Shown piece after piece: positions 1-20,000 of a stretch of 20,000 nt of DNA (the stretch's first letter is position 1; each line of letters starts with the position of its first letter). The stretch is from Botryococcus braunii. Taxonomy: Eukaryota; Chlorophyta; Trebouxiophyceae. Position numbers and translations under genes: made by a program. Below the pieces are notes generated by a model, which saw nothing but the letters and a program-made list of their open reading frames with translations, was not told where the DNA came from and made no database searches. The stretch is taken from NCBI GenBank assembly GCA_002005505.1, contig KV908339.1, positions 1,294,028 through 1,314,027 of the forward strand. Reading direction: 5' to 3'.

Positions 1-72
1 TCGTGCAACCTTACTGAGATCAAAATCACCTACACCTAATCCTGCAACTTCACCTAAAGTCTCGCCTGTGAC

Positions 73-282
<210 letters not shown>

Positions 283-509
283 CTGTGTCTGTGTGCACGC
301 ATGCGTGTATGCGAGCGCGCATGCGCTTGTGTACATCGGTGCTTGCGTGAAGAGAGGGGTTCAAGGGGAGAGATCTAGGGCGGGAGGAAGGGAGGGAGGG
401 CTGGCTATCACACGCAGCATGTTCTTTGCATGTGGTTTGCAAATGTCTGTGTGTGCAAGCGTATTTTGACTTGATGTAATGAATGCATGGAGTATGTGTG
501 AACAGGTAC

Positions 510-621
510 AGTCGTCGGGGAGCAACTTGGAAAGTCTGGGCACATTGGCCCAGCGCATCAAGGCTTCGTTGTGAAGCTCAAAGTGGTAAATGAGGACGTT
601 GCCTGCCATACCAGCAGTCCA
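510..621 (-). CDS. Possible exon of an unidentified gene
   Basis: On the minus strand a pyrimidine-bearing stretch ending in CACCAG precedes a frame reading WTAGMAGNVLIYHFELHNEA, then LMRWANVPRLSKLLPDD. Many of its codons end in G or C, as in the certain exons of this window. A possible donor GTACCT follows at 509-508. I do not recognise the protein. It lies 2.9 kb downstream of the DGAT2 stop codon, so it would belong to another minus-strand gene, or it may be chance. Both boundaries are guesses, and no neighbouring exon was found. Confidence 0.3.
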
Positions 622-2704
622 CTGGTGCTCGTGATGCAGAGACAGTCTAACCGTTGTCAGTTCTGAATGCAAGACCTTATGAACGAGTCACATGCATGTG
701 ACCCTTATGGGTTCCTTGTTCCGTGTTCTTGTTACATTTTTGGGGGAGTGATTTGGACAATCAGCACTTTGATAGAAGTCGAACAGTGTAAAGAAGAGCG
801 AACTGCAGCGAGGTCCTTGAGGTTGTGCATGGTGCTTGGCTGTGTGATTGCAAATGTTATGTTTGGGGTGGGAGAGGGGGGTTGGGGGATTGAGTCCATG
901 CACAGATCCAAGCGTAAGAGATGCAGGCCAAGACCTGTAGATTGTGCTTTCGCACCGAAGTAACCAAAGGGCCTTTGCTGACAGTCAAGTACGGCATTCC
1001 TGAGGCTGACAAGTTAGGGATAGTGATGGCATTCTGATGTTCGTGATGTTTTTCAGTGTACTGAGTGAGGTTTGGTTTTGAGAAGGGATTCTCTGCATCT
1101 CTTGTTCCAATTGCTTCAAGTCAATTCCTCCAAGCAAGCAGATCTGTCTTGCCACCTCTTGATCTCATGGATGAGGGGGGCAACGGCTTCTGAGCTCAAC
1201 AGTTGGTGGAACGACTGATGAGGAGCAAGGGAGTCTCAATAGCATGTAACAATCATTGTGCTGAACGACAAAATATGCTTGGGCCGAAGGGTTCAGCCAT
1301 CAATTGCAGGGGACCAATTAGCGGCATTGCTTTCTGCATACAATGCTGCAGAATCTAAAGTTTACAGTGAATATTGCAAATTTAAAACATGTAGAGCTGA
1401 AGCTTACGTTTTCTCAAAAGAAAATAAATAAATAATAGTAATAAAAAACAAGGTCCTGTGCCCTTGTTGCTCTGCTGAAAAATTATCCGAGGAAGTGGGG
1501 ACTCGGGTCTACGGGCGCCCACTCGTGCACTCGGCAGGGCCGAAAGACTCTTCGAGGTTTCTACCACCGATTCCCTCCTGCACACTGTTTAATTGCAACT
1601 AGCAAAGAAGCGGGGATATCCCTGCTAGGAGGGTGGCACTTACCGGTCACCCAAGCCCTGGTTCTGACAAGGTTGGGCAGCATGGAGAAAGCTTCAAAGC
1701 ACTCCCTGCATTGTGCTCACAGCCAGCAACTTTGGTGAAGTGGAAACGTGGTCGACCTGCAATCTGGAAGGTCAAGCAACCCCAGGAGACTCCGCTCCCG
1801 TCTCCCGCTGGCCGTTCAAACCAGATACCGAAATACTCTGACCTCCAGAATTTCCTGAAGCGTTCAAAACTATTCTAAACTAACCAAGCTCCGCCCCTGC
1901 CCTTAAGCAGGTTGATAAATGCGTTGGCTTTTGACAATGCCAGCGCTCACCTGCAAATCCTCCTAAGCCTTAGCCATCCCTTTGCGAACCTTTCCCCCAA
2001 TCCTCGCCTGCCCCTATGAAGCCAAATTTGTCTCTTAACTCCCCGTACACCGTCATCCCTTCACCTCCTTCCCTTTTTCCACAGGAGATTACTGAACAGC
2101 GCTGGCCACCACAAATCCTTCCCCCCGCTCCTCCTTTCTAAACGACCTTGCCAAGTCCCTCATCCCCCTTCAAAGGTAAAAGGAGGAAATACATACACAA
2201 TCCCGTCCTTGATCAAGGACGCCAGGTTCCTAGGAGCCACTACCTTGCAGGAGCAAGGAAAGGGCAGGGAAAATATATATGCTACAATTTGGGAGGGAGG
2301 GAAGCACAACAAAAATAAACTACTTCAATCGACACATTATGCGTCAAGGCCCACCCGTAATCTAAATGTACGAGCGCTTGACCACCGCTGGCATAGGTCT
2401 CCTGTGCTGCAGAAACGCCACCCCACCAGCCTCTGCTGGGGGCCCGCAGCCTGGCCTCACCCTCAATTCCTATCCTTGATTAAGCAACTTCATGTGAGAA
2501 GAAGAGAAGCACAGCTGCAAGTATGAAGCAAAAACCAGGGCCTGACTACTCTACACTAGATGAATACTACAGGTGCCATTGCCTAGGAACACGCGCACCA
2601 CCACTCACAGGAGCAGCTACTGGCGCAATTTCAACTCATCAGCCTGAAATGGCTGTGCAGATATCATATTCCCTCGCACAGATGGCTATTAAATGGACAA
2701 CCAA

Positions 2705-2705
<1 letters not shown>
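622..2705. other. No gene recognised
   Basis: I see no conserved protein, RNA gene or mobile element here. Open frames are short and show no family resemblance. A strong minus-strand donor-like GTAAGTG lies near 1640, but the frame before it ends in a stop just upstream of the site, so no exon is called. Part of this stretch may be downstream flank of the DGAT2 gene. Confidence 0.5.
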
Positions 2706-2802
<97 letters not shown>

Positions 2803-2812
2803 GACAGACAGA
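2706..2812. repeat. CA microsatellite with GACA border
   Basis: About 46 CA units end in four GACA/GACAG units and a short GA stretch. It lies outside any recognised gene. Confidence 0.95.
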
Positions 2813-3302
2813 GACACAGAGCAGGGGCACGAAACCGCCTGTGAGCCAAAGGCTCCTGGCCACATGTTTGAGAGGCGCGACCAACTGCCAGCTGGCAACC
2901 GACTTCTATTTCTGCCTTAGAGACAAAAGCAGCTTCTATTTTTAGATGACAGAGGCAGCTTCCCTCTGAGTGGGAAGCCGAGGCAGCTTCGTTAAACTGA
3001 AACTTCAGCCGTGTCCCTCTCCCATCGAAACACAAGCTGTGTCCTTTCCTGATAAACCCTGAGCAGCTACTTTTCCATGGAGGCTTGGGCATCTTCCTAA
3101 TGTCTCGAAACATTGCAGATCGCTTTATCATGGACACATTGCAGTTCACCTTTTATCATAGGAACGTTGGCAGGTGTCAGACAGGAGTCAGGAGCCCGTG
3201 AGATGAAAGGCTCGGTGCCGCACGAGGACTGCCAAGTTGGCGTCAGGACCAATGGGAGTAGGATTGGGGGACAAGCGGCCGCCTGTACTGCCAGGAGCGT
3301 CC
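2813..3302. other. Gene-free flank downstream of DGAT2
   Basis: No gene was recognised. The word GCAGCTTC recurs at 2929, 2955 and 2983, 26-28 bases apart, a very weak trace of an old tandem repeat. No TGTAA or AATAAA polyadenylation signal for DGAT2 was found here on the minus strand. Confidence 0.45.
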
Positions 3303-3504
3303 AATTGGAGGATTGCAGATTTGGAGCCTCAAGTTTGGCGGGCTTGCAGATTTTGAGCCTCCAATTTGGAGGTTTTCCAAGATTTGGGGCCTCGCATTTG
3401 GAGGGTTTGCAGATTTCGAGGCTCCAATTTGAGGAAGGGTAGCTTTTGGAGCCTCCAATTTGGACCATTTGGATTTGGAGCCTCGAATTTGGAGGATTTG
3501 CAAA

Positions 3505-3506
<2 letters not shown>
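3303..3506. repeat. Degenerate ~31-bp minisatellite at the DGAT2 3' end
   Basis: Seven imperfect copies start at about 3303, 3331, 3363, 3395, 3426, 3457 and 3486, with units of 28-32 bp. Each resembles AATTTGGAGG plus a TTTGCAGATT part and a GGAGCCTCC end. Where the end of one unit meets the next, CCTCCAATTTGGAGG forms a short palindrome, so transcripts could fold into repeated hairpins. The last copy contains the DGAT2 stop codon, so the array would be the proximal 3' UTR of that gene. Confidence 0.85.
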
Positions 3507-9525
<6,019 letters not shown>

Positions 9526-9631
9526 ATGACCTACTCATTTTCACCCTAGCTGTGCCGCTCCTGCTTCCCTGTCATGCGCCAACCCTGCCCTCCTCACCCC
9601 TGCACCCATAATTCTAGACGGCCACCCTTGC

Positions 9632-9642
9632 CCCCCCCCCCC

Positions 9643-9670
<28 letters not shown>
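9632..9670. repeat. C-run and CA microsatellite
   Basis: A short poly-C run is followed by about 13 CA units. Confidence 0.95.
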
Positions 9671-9673
<3 letters not shown>

Positions 9674-9718
9674 ATTCACTTGCACATGTGCTGCATGCGT
9701 GGCTGGCATGGTGACCCA

Positions 9719-9725
9719 CGTGTGT

Positions 9726-9798
<73 letters not shown>

Positions 9799-9826
9799 CG
9801 CGCGCGCGCGCGGGCGCGCGTGCCCG
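9719..9826. repeat. GT repeat passing into CG repeat
   Basis: About 33 GT units run directly into about 14 CG units, all alternating purine-pyrimidine, roughly 200 bp upstream of the DGAT2 start codon. Confidence 0.95.
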
Positions 9827-10189
9827 CGCACCGGGGAGGGGGTATGTGGTGTATGGGTCTACACATGTGTAGCCCCCTGCTATTCTGCCTTCAGCCCCTT
9901 AGGACTCCCCCCCACCCCATTGTTCCTGATTTCCTCTGCAGACTCCCTCGGTTTCCCCAAAACCCCCAATGTGTCTCCCATCTTTCCTTTCCTTCTCTAT
10001 ACCCTCTTCACTTTTCCTCCATACGCCGCTCCCTCCCATACAGATTTTGTTCACCAAGCCTAATCCATGAGGAACCTTGATGCTGTATGCCATCTGGTGA
10101 CCGTCTCCACAGACATGGCTCTGTTGTACACAAGACCCAGCGTCCATTCTAACTCAATGGTTCTACTTGTGCAACACTCTCCTGACTTT

Positions 10190-10270
10190 GGAAGGAATTT
10201 GCTAACCTCTCAAGTGAAAGAGTCCTACGTGGAAGGAAATGCTAATCTCTCAAGCGAAAGAGTCCTATGT
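10190..10270. repeat. 41-bp tandem duplication
   Basis: Two copies (10190-10230 and 10231-10270) share GGAAGGAA at their start and GAAAGAGTCCTA near their end, differing at a few positions and by one base in length. Confidence 0.9.
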
Positions 10271-11610
10271 CCTGCGCATTCTCTTGAGCCTGGATTATGC
10301 ACAAGCGATATATTTTCCAAGAATGCAGCTTAAGGACACATGTAACCTGGCCAAATCTCTGGGCCAGGAATTAACAGTCTTGATCTAGGCTTAAAATTGA
10401 CCACACTGCAAGCTCTCTTGGGGACCTGACGGAGGTGAAATAATTAATGTTAACTTCAAATCATTCATAATCACTCTGATCCGTAATCATTACTATCTCA
10501 GGGGGTTCCTTTGTCTTGCTAGCAAGATAGGTTTACTGGTGCCCCCACCCTCACGGCAATTCCAGTAGAGAACCCCAATACGGCGATGATCCTGACGAAC
10601 GCGAGCTTCTGTGCGATACGCCTAGGACGAAACTTATTTCAAGGGCTGGGGAGATTTACTGCCTGTTAAAGATGTTGATGTTGAACCCAATTATGTTACG
10701 ATGATCACGACGATCACGACCACGAACATGCAAAATTGCCATTTAAGTCGAGCAAAAGTCTTTCCTCATGCTACACATTAGCGTTTTAACTTCCTTCAGC
10801 ATTTAATTATAGACCCAGCTTTGTCATCTATTATGGCCCAGTATGTTCTGTCTACCCCACTGCCGGTCCTTCTAGTACTGACCGTGGTTAGAATCCTTGC
10901 AAGAAGTCGGATAGGAGCTCCCGAACTCGACCCAGCCACCATGCTGGCTATCATACTTGTGACCGCCATTCAAGGGCAGCCTCTGCGAGGCTCCTTGCGC
11001 TTCCGGCGCCCCGGAGCTTTTCTACCAACTCAAGGGATTTAAGTTTGCTTGGTCTGTTGTATGTGAAATTGAAATGTATTTCAAAACAAGTCAAAAAATA
11101 AGCAGAGGGGATGGGATATCGAATTGTGGGCCACAGATTTGGTGTTACCCTTTGCTTGAAGGCTTTTTGGCGCGGAAATCTCTGGGTAGTTCCGGTTGGA
11201 TTCGTTGCTCCACCCTTGGCGGATGCCGGAGGAGGCACTTTTTTATTTGTTGCCCCTTTTGCTTTTGTTTTCTTGTCTTTTCTTGTCATATGTTTGCTTC
11301 CTTTGCTTTTGTCCCACTTCTAGAAAAATGAGGAATTCTGTTCCTTGCCTTGTCTAGCCTCGTCTTGTTTGTCCATTCATTTCAACGTTTTGAAAGTGTC
11401 CCAGAATTAACCTCTTTAGTCTAGAATACAATATAAACCTCATACCTGTGATGGTAGTACACGTGAACGGCACATTGATAATTGAAGATGTATGGAATCT
11501 GTATGATTTTGGGCAGGATTCTACTCGCAGAATTATGGGCCTTGGGGAAGTGAGATATACATTCCTTTCTGTTATGCATAGGGGTTTATCGAATCTATTT
11601 CAGCAAATAC
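10271..11610. other. Intergenic stretch, no gene recognised
   Basis: The sequence is more AT-rich than the gene regions. A plus-strand open frame ending near 11042 carries a hydrophobic segment, and a minus-strand frame overlaps it. Neither resembles a known family, and neither has clear splice or start context. A small GATCACGAC-type repeat lies near 10698-10731. Confidence 0.45.
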
Positions 11611-12020
11611 AGGAAAGAGGGAGCTCCTCGAGGGACAGGCGAGGGAAAAGGGGGGGAGGGGGCACTTTTCTGGGGGAGGGCGGGCAGGGGGGAGGAGGGC
11701 GGGAGGGGGGGAAGGGAGGAAGGAGGCGAGGCAGGAGGGAGCAAAGGAGGAAAGGTGGGGAGACCCCGGGAAGGGGGGAGAAGGCGAGTAGTTGAGGCAG
11801 AATGAAGGAAGGACGGGAGGACGGAATGTAGCTGGGTAGGAAGGAAAGAAGGAATAAAAAAGAAAAGAAGGAAGAGCTAACAGAAGAGGAAAGAAAGAAC
11901 CTTCCATTTAGTAGGAAAGAGTGAGGGAAGGAATGACAGAAACGGGAATAAAGCGAGGAAGGAGGAAATAAGAATGGTGGTTGGAGGGAAACTAGGGAAA
12001 GGAGGGAGAGGAGGAAAGGT
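11611..12020. repeat. Long polypurine tract
   Basis: About 400 bases are overwhelmingly A and G in GGAAGG/GGGAGG-like units, with few pyrimidines. Long plus- and minus-strand frames through it are low complexity and are not called as genes. Confidence 0.85.
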
Positions 12021-12040
12021 GGGTTTAGGGTTTAGGGTTT
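12021..12040. repeat. Interstitial telomere-like TTTAGGG repeat
   Basis: Two full TTTAGGG units with partial units at each end, in perfect phase, lie between the polypurine tract and a CA tract. TTTAGGG is the Arabidopsis-type telomere unit. Confidence 0.7.
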
Positions 12041-12048
12041 ACACACGT

Positions 12049-12135
<87 letters not shown>

Positions 12136-12136
12136 T
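12041..12136. repeat. CA then CAA microsatellite
   Basis: About 30 CA units pass into about 10 ACA trinucleotide units and a short ATC end. Confidence 0.95.
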
Positions 12137-12343
12137 CATCTGCCCCTCATGTCTTCCTGTGCGATGAGGGCCTGGATCAGAAGTCCCTGGAGCCACTTCA
12201 CTCAGCCATGGGCACCCAAATGCCTGGGTAAACACCCCCCCCCCCCATGTTTTTAAAACACCCTGTGCTAGTAGCATAGCATGCTGGCGCGTTTTGGGCA
12301 ACATCCATGGCCCCACCCAGCATAAAAAGCTGGAGGGGGCAGC

Positions 12344-12484
12344 TTAGCATGCAAGTGCCATCAGTTTCGACCCAATGGGCGCGGATGTCCTCCCACGCAC
12401 AGAGACAGGGTCTGTGGGCCCACCCCCCGGGACCATCTTCTTGGCCAGAAACAGGACTGGGAATGCTGCCTCACGGGTAGCGCA
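12344..12484 (-). CDS. Possible terminal exon of an unidentified gene
   Basis: On the minus strand, a pyrimidine-rich stretch ending ATCTTGCAG is a strong-looking 3' splice site. The following frame reads CATREAAFPVLFLAKKM, then a Pro/Gly-rich segment, and ends SKLMALAC with TAA. Many codons end in G or C. I do not recognise the family. It does not join in phase to the last REP exon through that exon's visible donor. It may be the end of a separate small gene, a mid-gene exon with an unrecognised donor, or chance. Confidence 0.35.
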   Translation of the reverse strand, partial: CATREAAFPVLFLAKKMVPGGGPTDPVSVRGRTSAPIGSKLMALAC

Positions 12485-12648
12485 CTGCAAGATGACAATG
12501 GGACGGCGTGGAGGCATAAACCCACATGCAAAATGATCAATGCTGGCCACCTGTGTGCAAAGGATCAATGCTGGAACTTACCACGTTTCTCGTTTAGTTG
12601 CGCAATGAAAAGAGTGCAGTGACTGGTCTGGCTGCCAAAGATCTATTA

Positions 12649-13238
12649 TATTATATTGATGTCAAAACCGCTGAATATTGCAAGAGGCGTTCATCTTGAC
12701 CATTAATCACTAGTACCCCGGACCGGGAGAGTCGGTGTCCATAATCTGTTGCGGTTTTGTAGACAAGTTTCAAAGCAGAGGGGTCGGCTAAACTTCAGGT
12801 CCGTATGGTTCGTCGGTGATTGATGGAACAACTATAAAAATTTGTTACTTAACTTGTCAGTGCCGAAAGCAGTCACCGCACACAGTAGACTAAAAGTTGC
12901 AGTCTCGAATTCAAATGCAACAAGATGCATGATTAGGTTTCCGTTTTGGATTTTGTAACGCTCTTGTCTGCTATGAATTCGAGACTGCAACTTTCTGTCT
13001 ACTGTGTGCGGCTCTGACTGCTTTCGGCACTGACAAGTTAAGTAGCAAATTTTTATATTGGTCCATCAATCACCGACGGACCATACCAACCTGAAGTTCA
13101 GCCGCTCCCTCTGCTTTGAAACTTGTCGACAAAACCGCAAAATTATGGGCACCGATTCTCCCAGTCCGGGCTACTAGTGAATAATGATCAGGATGAACAC
13201 CTCTTGCAATATTCAGCGACTTTGACATCAATATAATA
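12649..13238. mobile_element. Foldback (long inverted-repeat) element
   Basis: Arms of about 265 bp, 12649-12913 and 12974-13238, are inverted copies of each other with roughly 90 percent identity by eye, including small indels. A 60-bp loop separates them. Seen directly: the outer ends TTGATGTCAAA and TTTGACATCAA (12656 and 13231) are each flanked by TATA. The inner ends share CTCGAATTCA and TGAATTCGAG. Known: such structures are typical of foldback or MITE-type non-autonomous DNA transposons, and TA-type target duplications are typical of Tc1/mariner relatives. No transposase is present. The arm divergence suggests an old insertion. Confidence 0.85.
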
Positions 13239-13682
13239 GAAGAGACAGGTATAATTCTCCAACACAGTAACAGAACAGTTGCCCCCAAACAACGTCTTTA
13301 AATCAGCAAAACCCTTTTCGTCGGTGGTGCCCAACGCCAATTTCTTTTAGACACAGCTACATACTCGGGCAGGTGCCCAGAAGCAAGTTCTCTTCAGCTC
13401 TGCTAGATGCTGTAAGATCCTTGCATGCCTGGGCAATTTGCCCTTCTTGAACTCAGAAACCTATGCAATACCCGTAATACTGATTGAACAGTCCACACTG
13501 CATCCAATCTGACATCATCGGAGCCGAGCGCTGCTCTCAAGTCTCCTAGCAGACTTGAAATTAGTCATATCTGGCGCGATCCCCAGCGTGCCTAGAACGT
13601 CAAGCGTACTACCAAGCCAGTCCCCATTAGTACACAGCTACTCATGTGATGGCGCACCTTCCACCTTCCAAGAGACAAGCAG

Positions 13683-13687
13683 TTACA
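13683..13687 (-). promoter_or_regulatory. Possible TGTAA polyadenylation signal for REP
   Basis: TGTAA, the usual chlorophyte polyadenylation word, occurs on the minus strand about 370 bases after the REP stop. A five-base word is common by chance, so this is only a candidate. Confidence 0.2.
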
Positions 13688-14058
13688 TGTCACGGCCAAT
13701 GAGCAAGAGACAAGCTGATAAATATCATGGAGAGTGAGCACAGTCGATCCAAGATGAGCTGGCAAGGTTGGAGAGCCATGACCTTGACACAAGGCCCCGA
13801 GCCTTCAGATCCGAGTCTTCCCCCAAACACACCGCGGCAAGGGAAAGCAGAGGCCGTGCTAGAAGGGCCTCAGGAAATCCTTACGGACGCTTCCCAGAGG
13901 CTGCCTTCAGCGGTCCCATAAACGGGAAACCCCGAAGTACATGCACGGACGGAGAGCTCTTCAAACAATGCATGGAAGATGTAGGCAGAGTTTGTTATTC
14001 TGACGACGAACAGATACTGGGGAAAACAAAGACAACCCTGCGAGGCGGGATCAACAAA

Positions 14059-19809
<5,751 letters not shown>

Positions 19810-20000
19810 CTGGAAAAGCAATTTAGGGATTCTGACAGTTAAGCTAGAGCAGGCTCGCGCGCGCTCTATCTCTCCCACGCCTCCCTCCCTCACCATCCCT
19901 CAAACCCCCCCTCTCTCTCGCTCACTCTCGATCCCTCCCTCCCTCTCTACCTGCCTCCATACCTCCCTGCCCCCCCCCCGGGGGTCCCTCCCTGCCCTTT
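19810..20000. other. REP intron sequence, pyrimidine-rich
   Basis: This is the intron upstream of REP exon A, continuing past the window edge. From about 19865 it is CT- and CCCT-rich on the plus strand. No exon was recognised. Confidence 0.55.

Larger units (their letters stand above)
9526..10189. other. Upstream flank of DGAT2, no gene
   Basis: It holds the two microsatellites listed separately and otherwise unremarkable sequence. It must contain or lead to the DGAT2 promoter, but I can point to no TATA box or other element with confidence. Confidence 0.4.

Noticed and set aside
1643..1770. Minus-strand exon candidate ending at a strong GTAAGTG donor
   Set aside because: All three frames contain a stop before the donor, so it cannot be an internal coding exon.
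10821..11042. Hydrophobic plus-strand frame of 73 codons
   Set aside because: No recognised family, no start context, and an unrelated frame on the other strand is equally open.

Overview
The window looks like nuclear DNA of a eukaryote. It carries two intron-rich protein genes, both on the minus strand, separated by long simple-sequence repeats. The proteins belong to families spread across eukaryotes. A plant/algal-type telomere-like motif (three TTTAGGG units near 12021-12040), GC-rich coding sequence, introns of 0.6-1 kb and very abundant CA/CT tracts suggest a green alga, perhaps Dunaliella-like. The organism is an inference only; no marker gene is present.

Layout, left to right. 1-3300 is mostly gene-free: a compound GC/GT tract, one possible minus-strand exon near 510-621, and a CA tract. 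3303-3506 is a minisatellite of about 31 bp that runs into the stop codon of the first gene. 3505-9525 (minus) is a complete seven-exon gene for a type-2 diacylglycerol acyltransferase of 406 residues; splice phases agree at every junction. 9526-14058 lies between the two genes. It holds microsatellites, a 41-bp tandem duplication, a long polypurine tract, a possible exon at 12344-12484, a 590-bp foldback (inverted-repeat) element at 12649-13238, and a plus-strand frame at 13351-14115 broken only by two TGA codons. 14059 to beyond the right edge (minus) is a Rab escort protein gene: the middle and C-terminal exons are here, and the N-terminal exons lie outside the window.

The first gene makes the last step of triacylglycerol synthesis at the ER membrane; the second presents Rab GTPases for prenylation. 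They share orientation but no pathway is implied by their adjacency. Most of the very long Thr-His, Cys-Val, Ser-Leu or Arg-Glu open frames are translations of CA, GT, CT or GA repeats and are not genes. The best leads for novelty are the foldback element, a hidden 45-bp degenerate minisatellite filling a REP intron, a duplicated splice acceptor in the last DGAT2 intron, and the minisatellite that contains the DGAT2 stop codon. No clearly new biological system was found.
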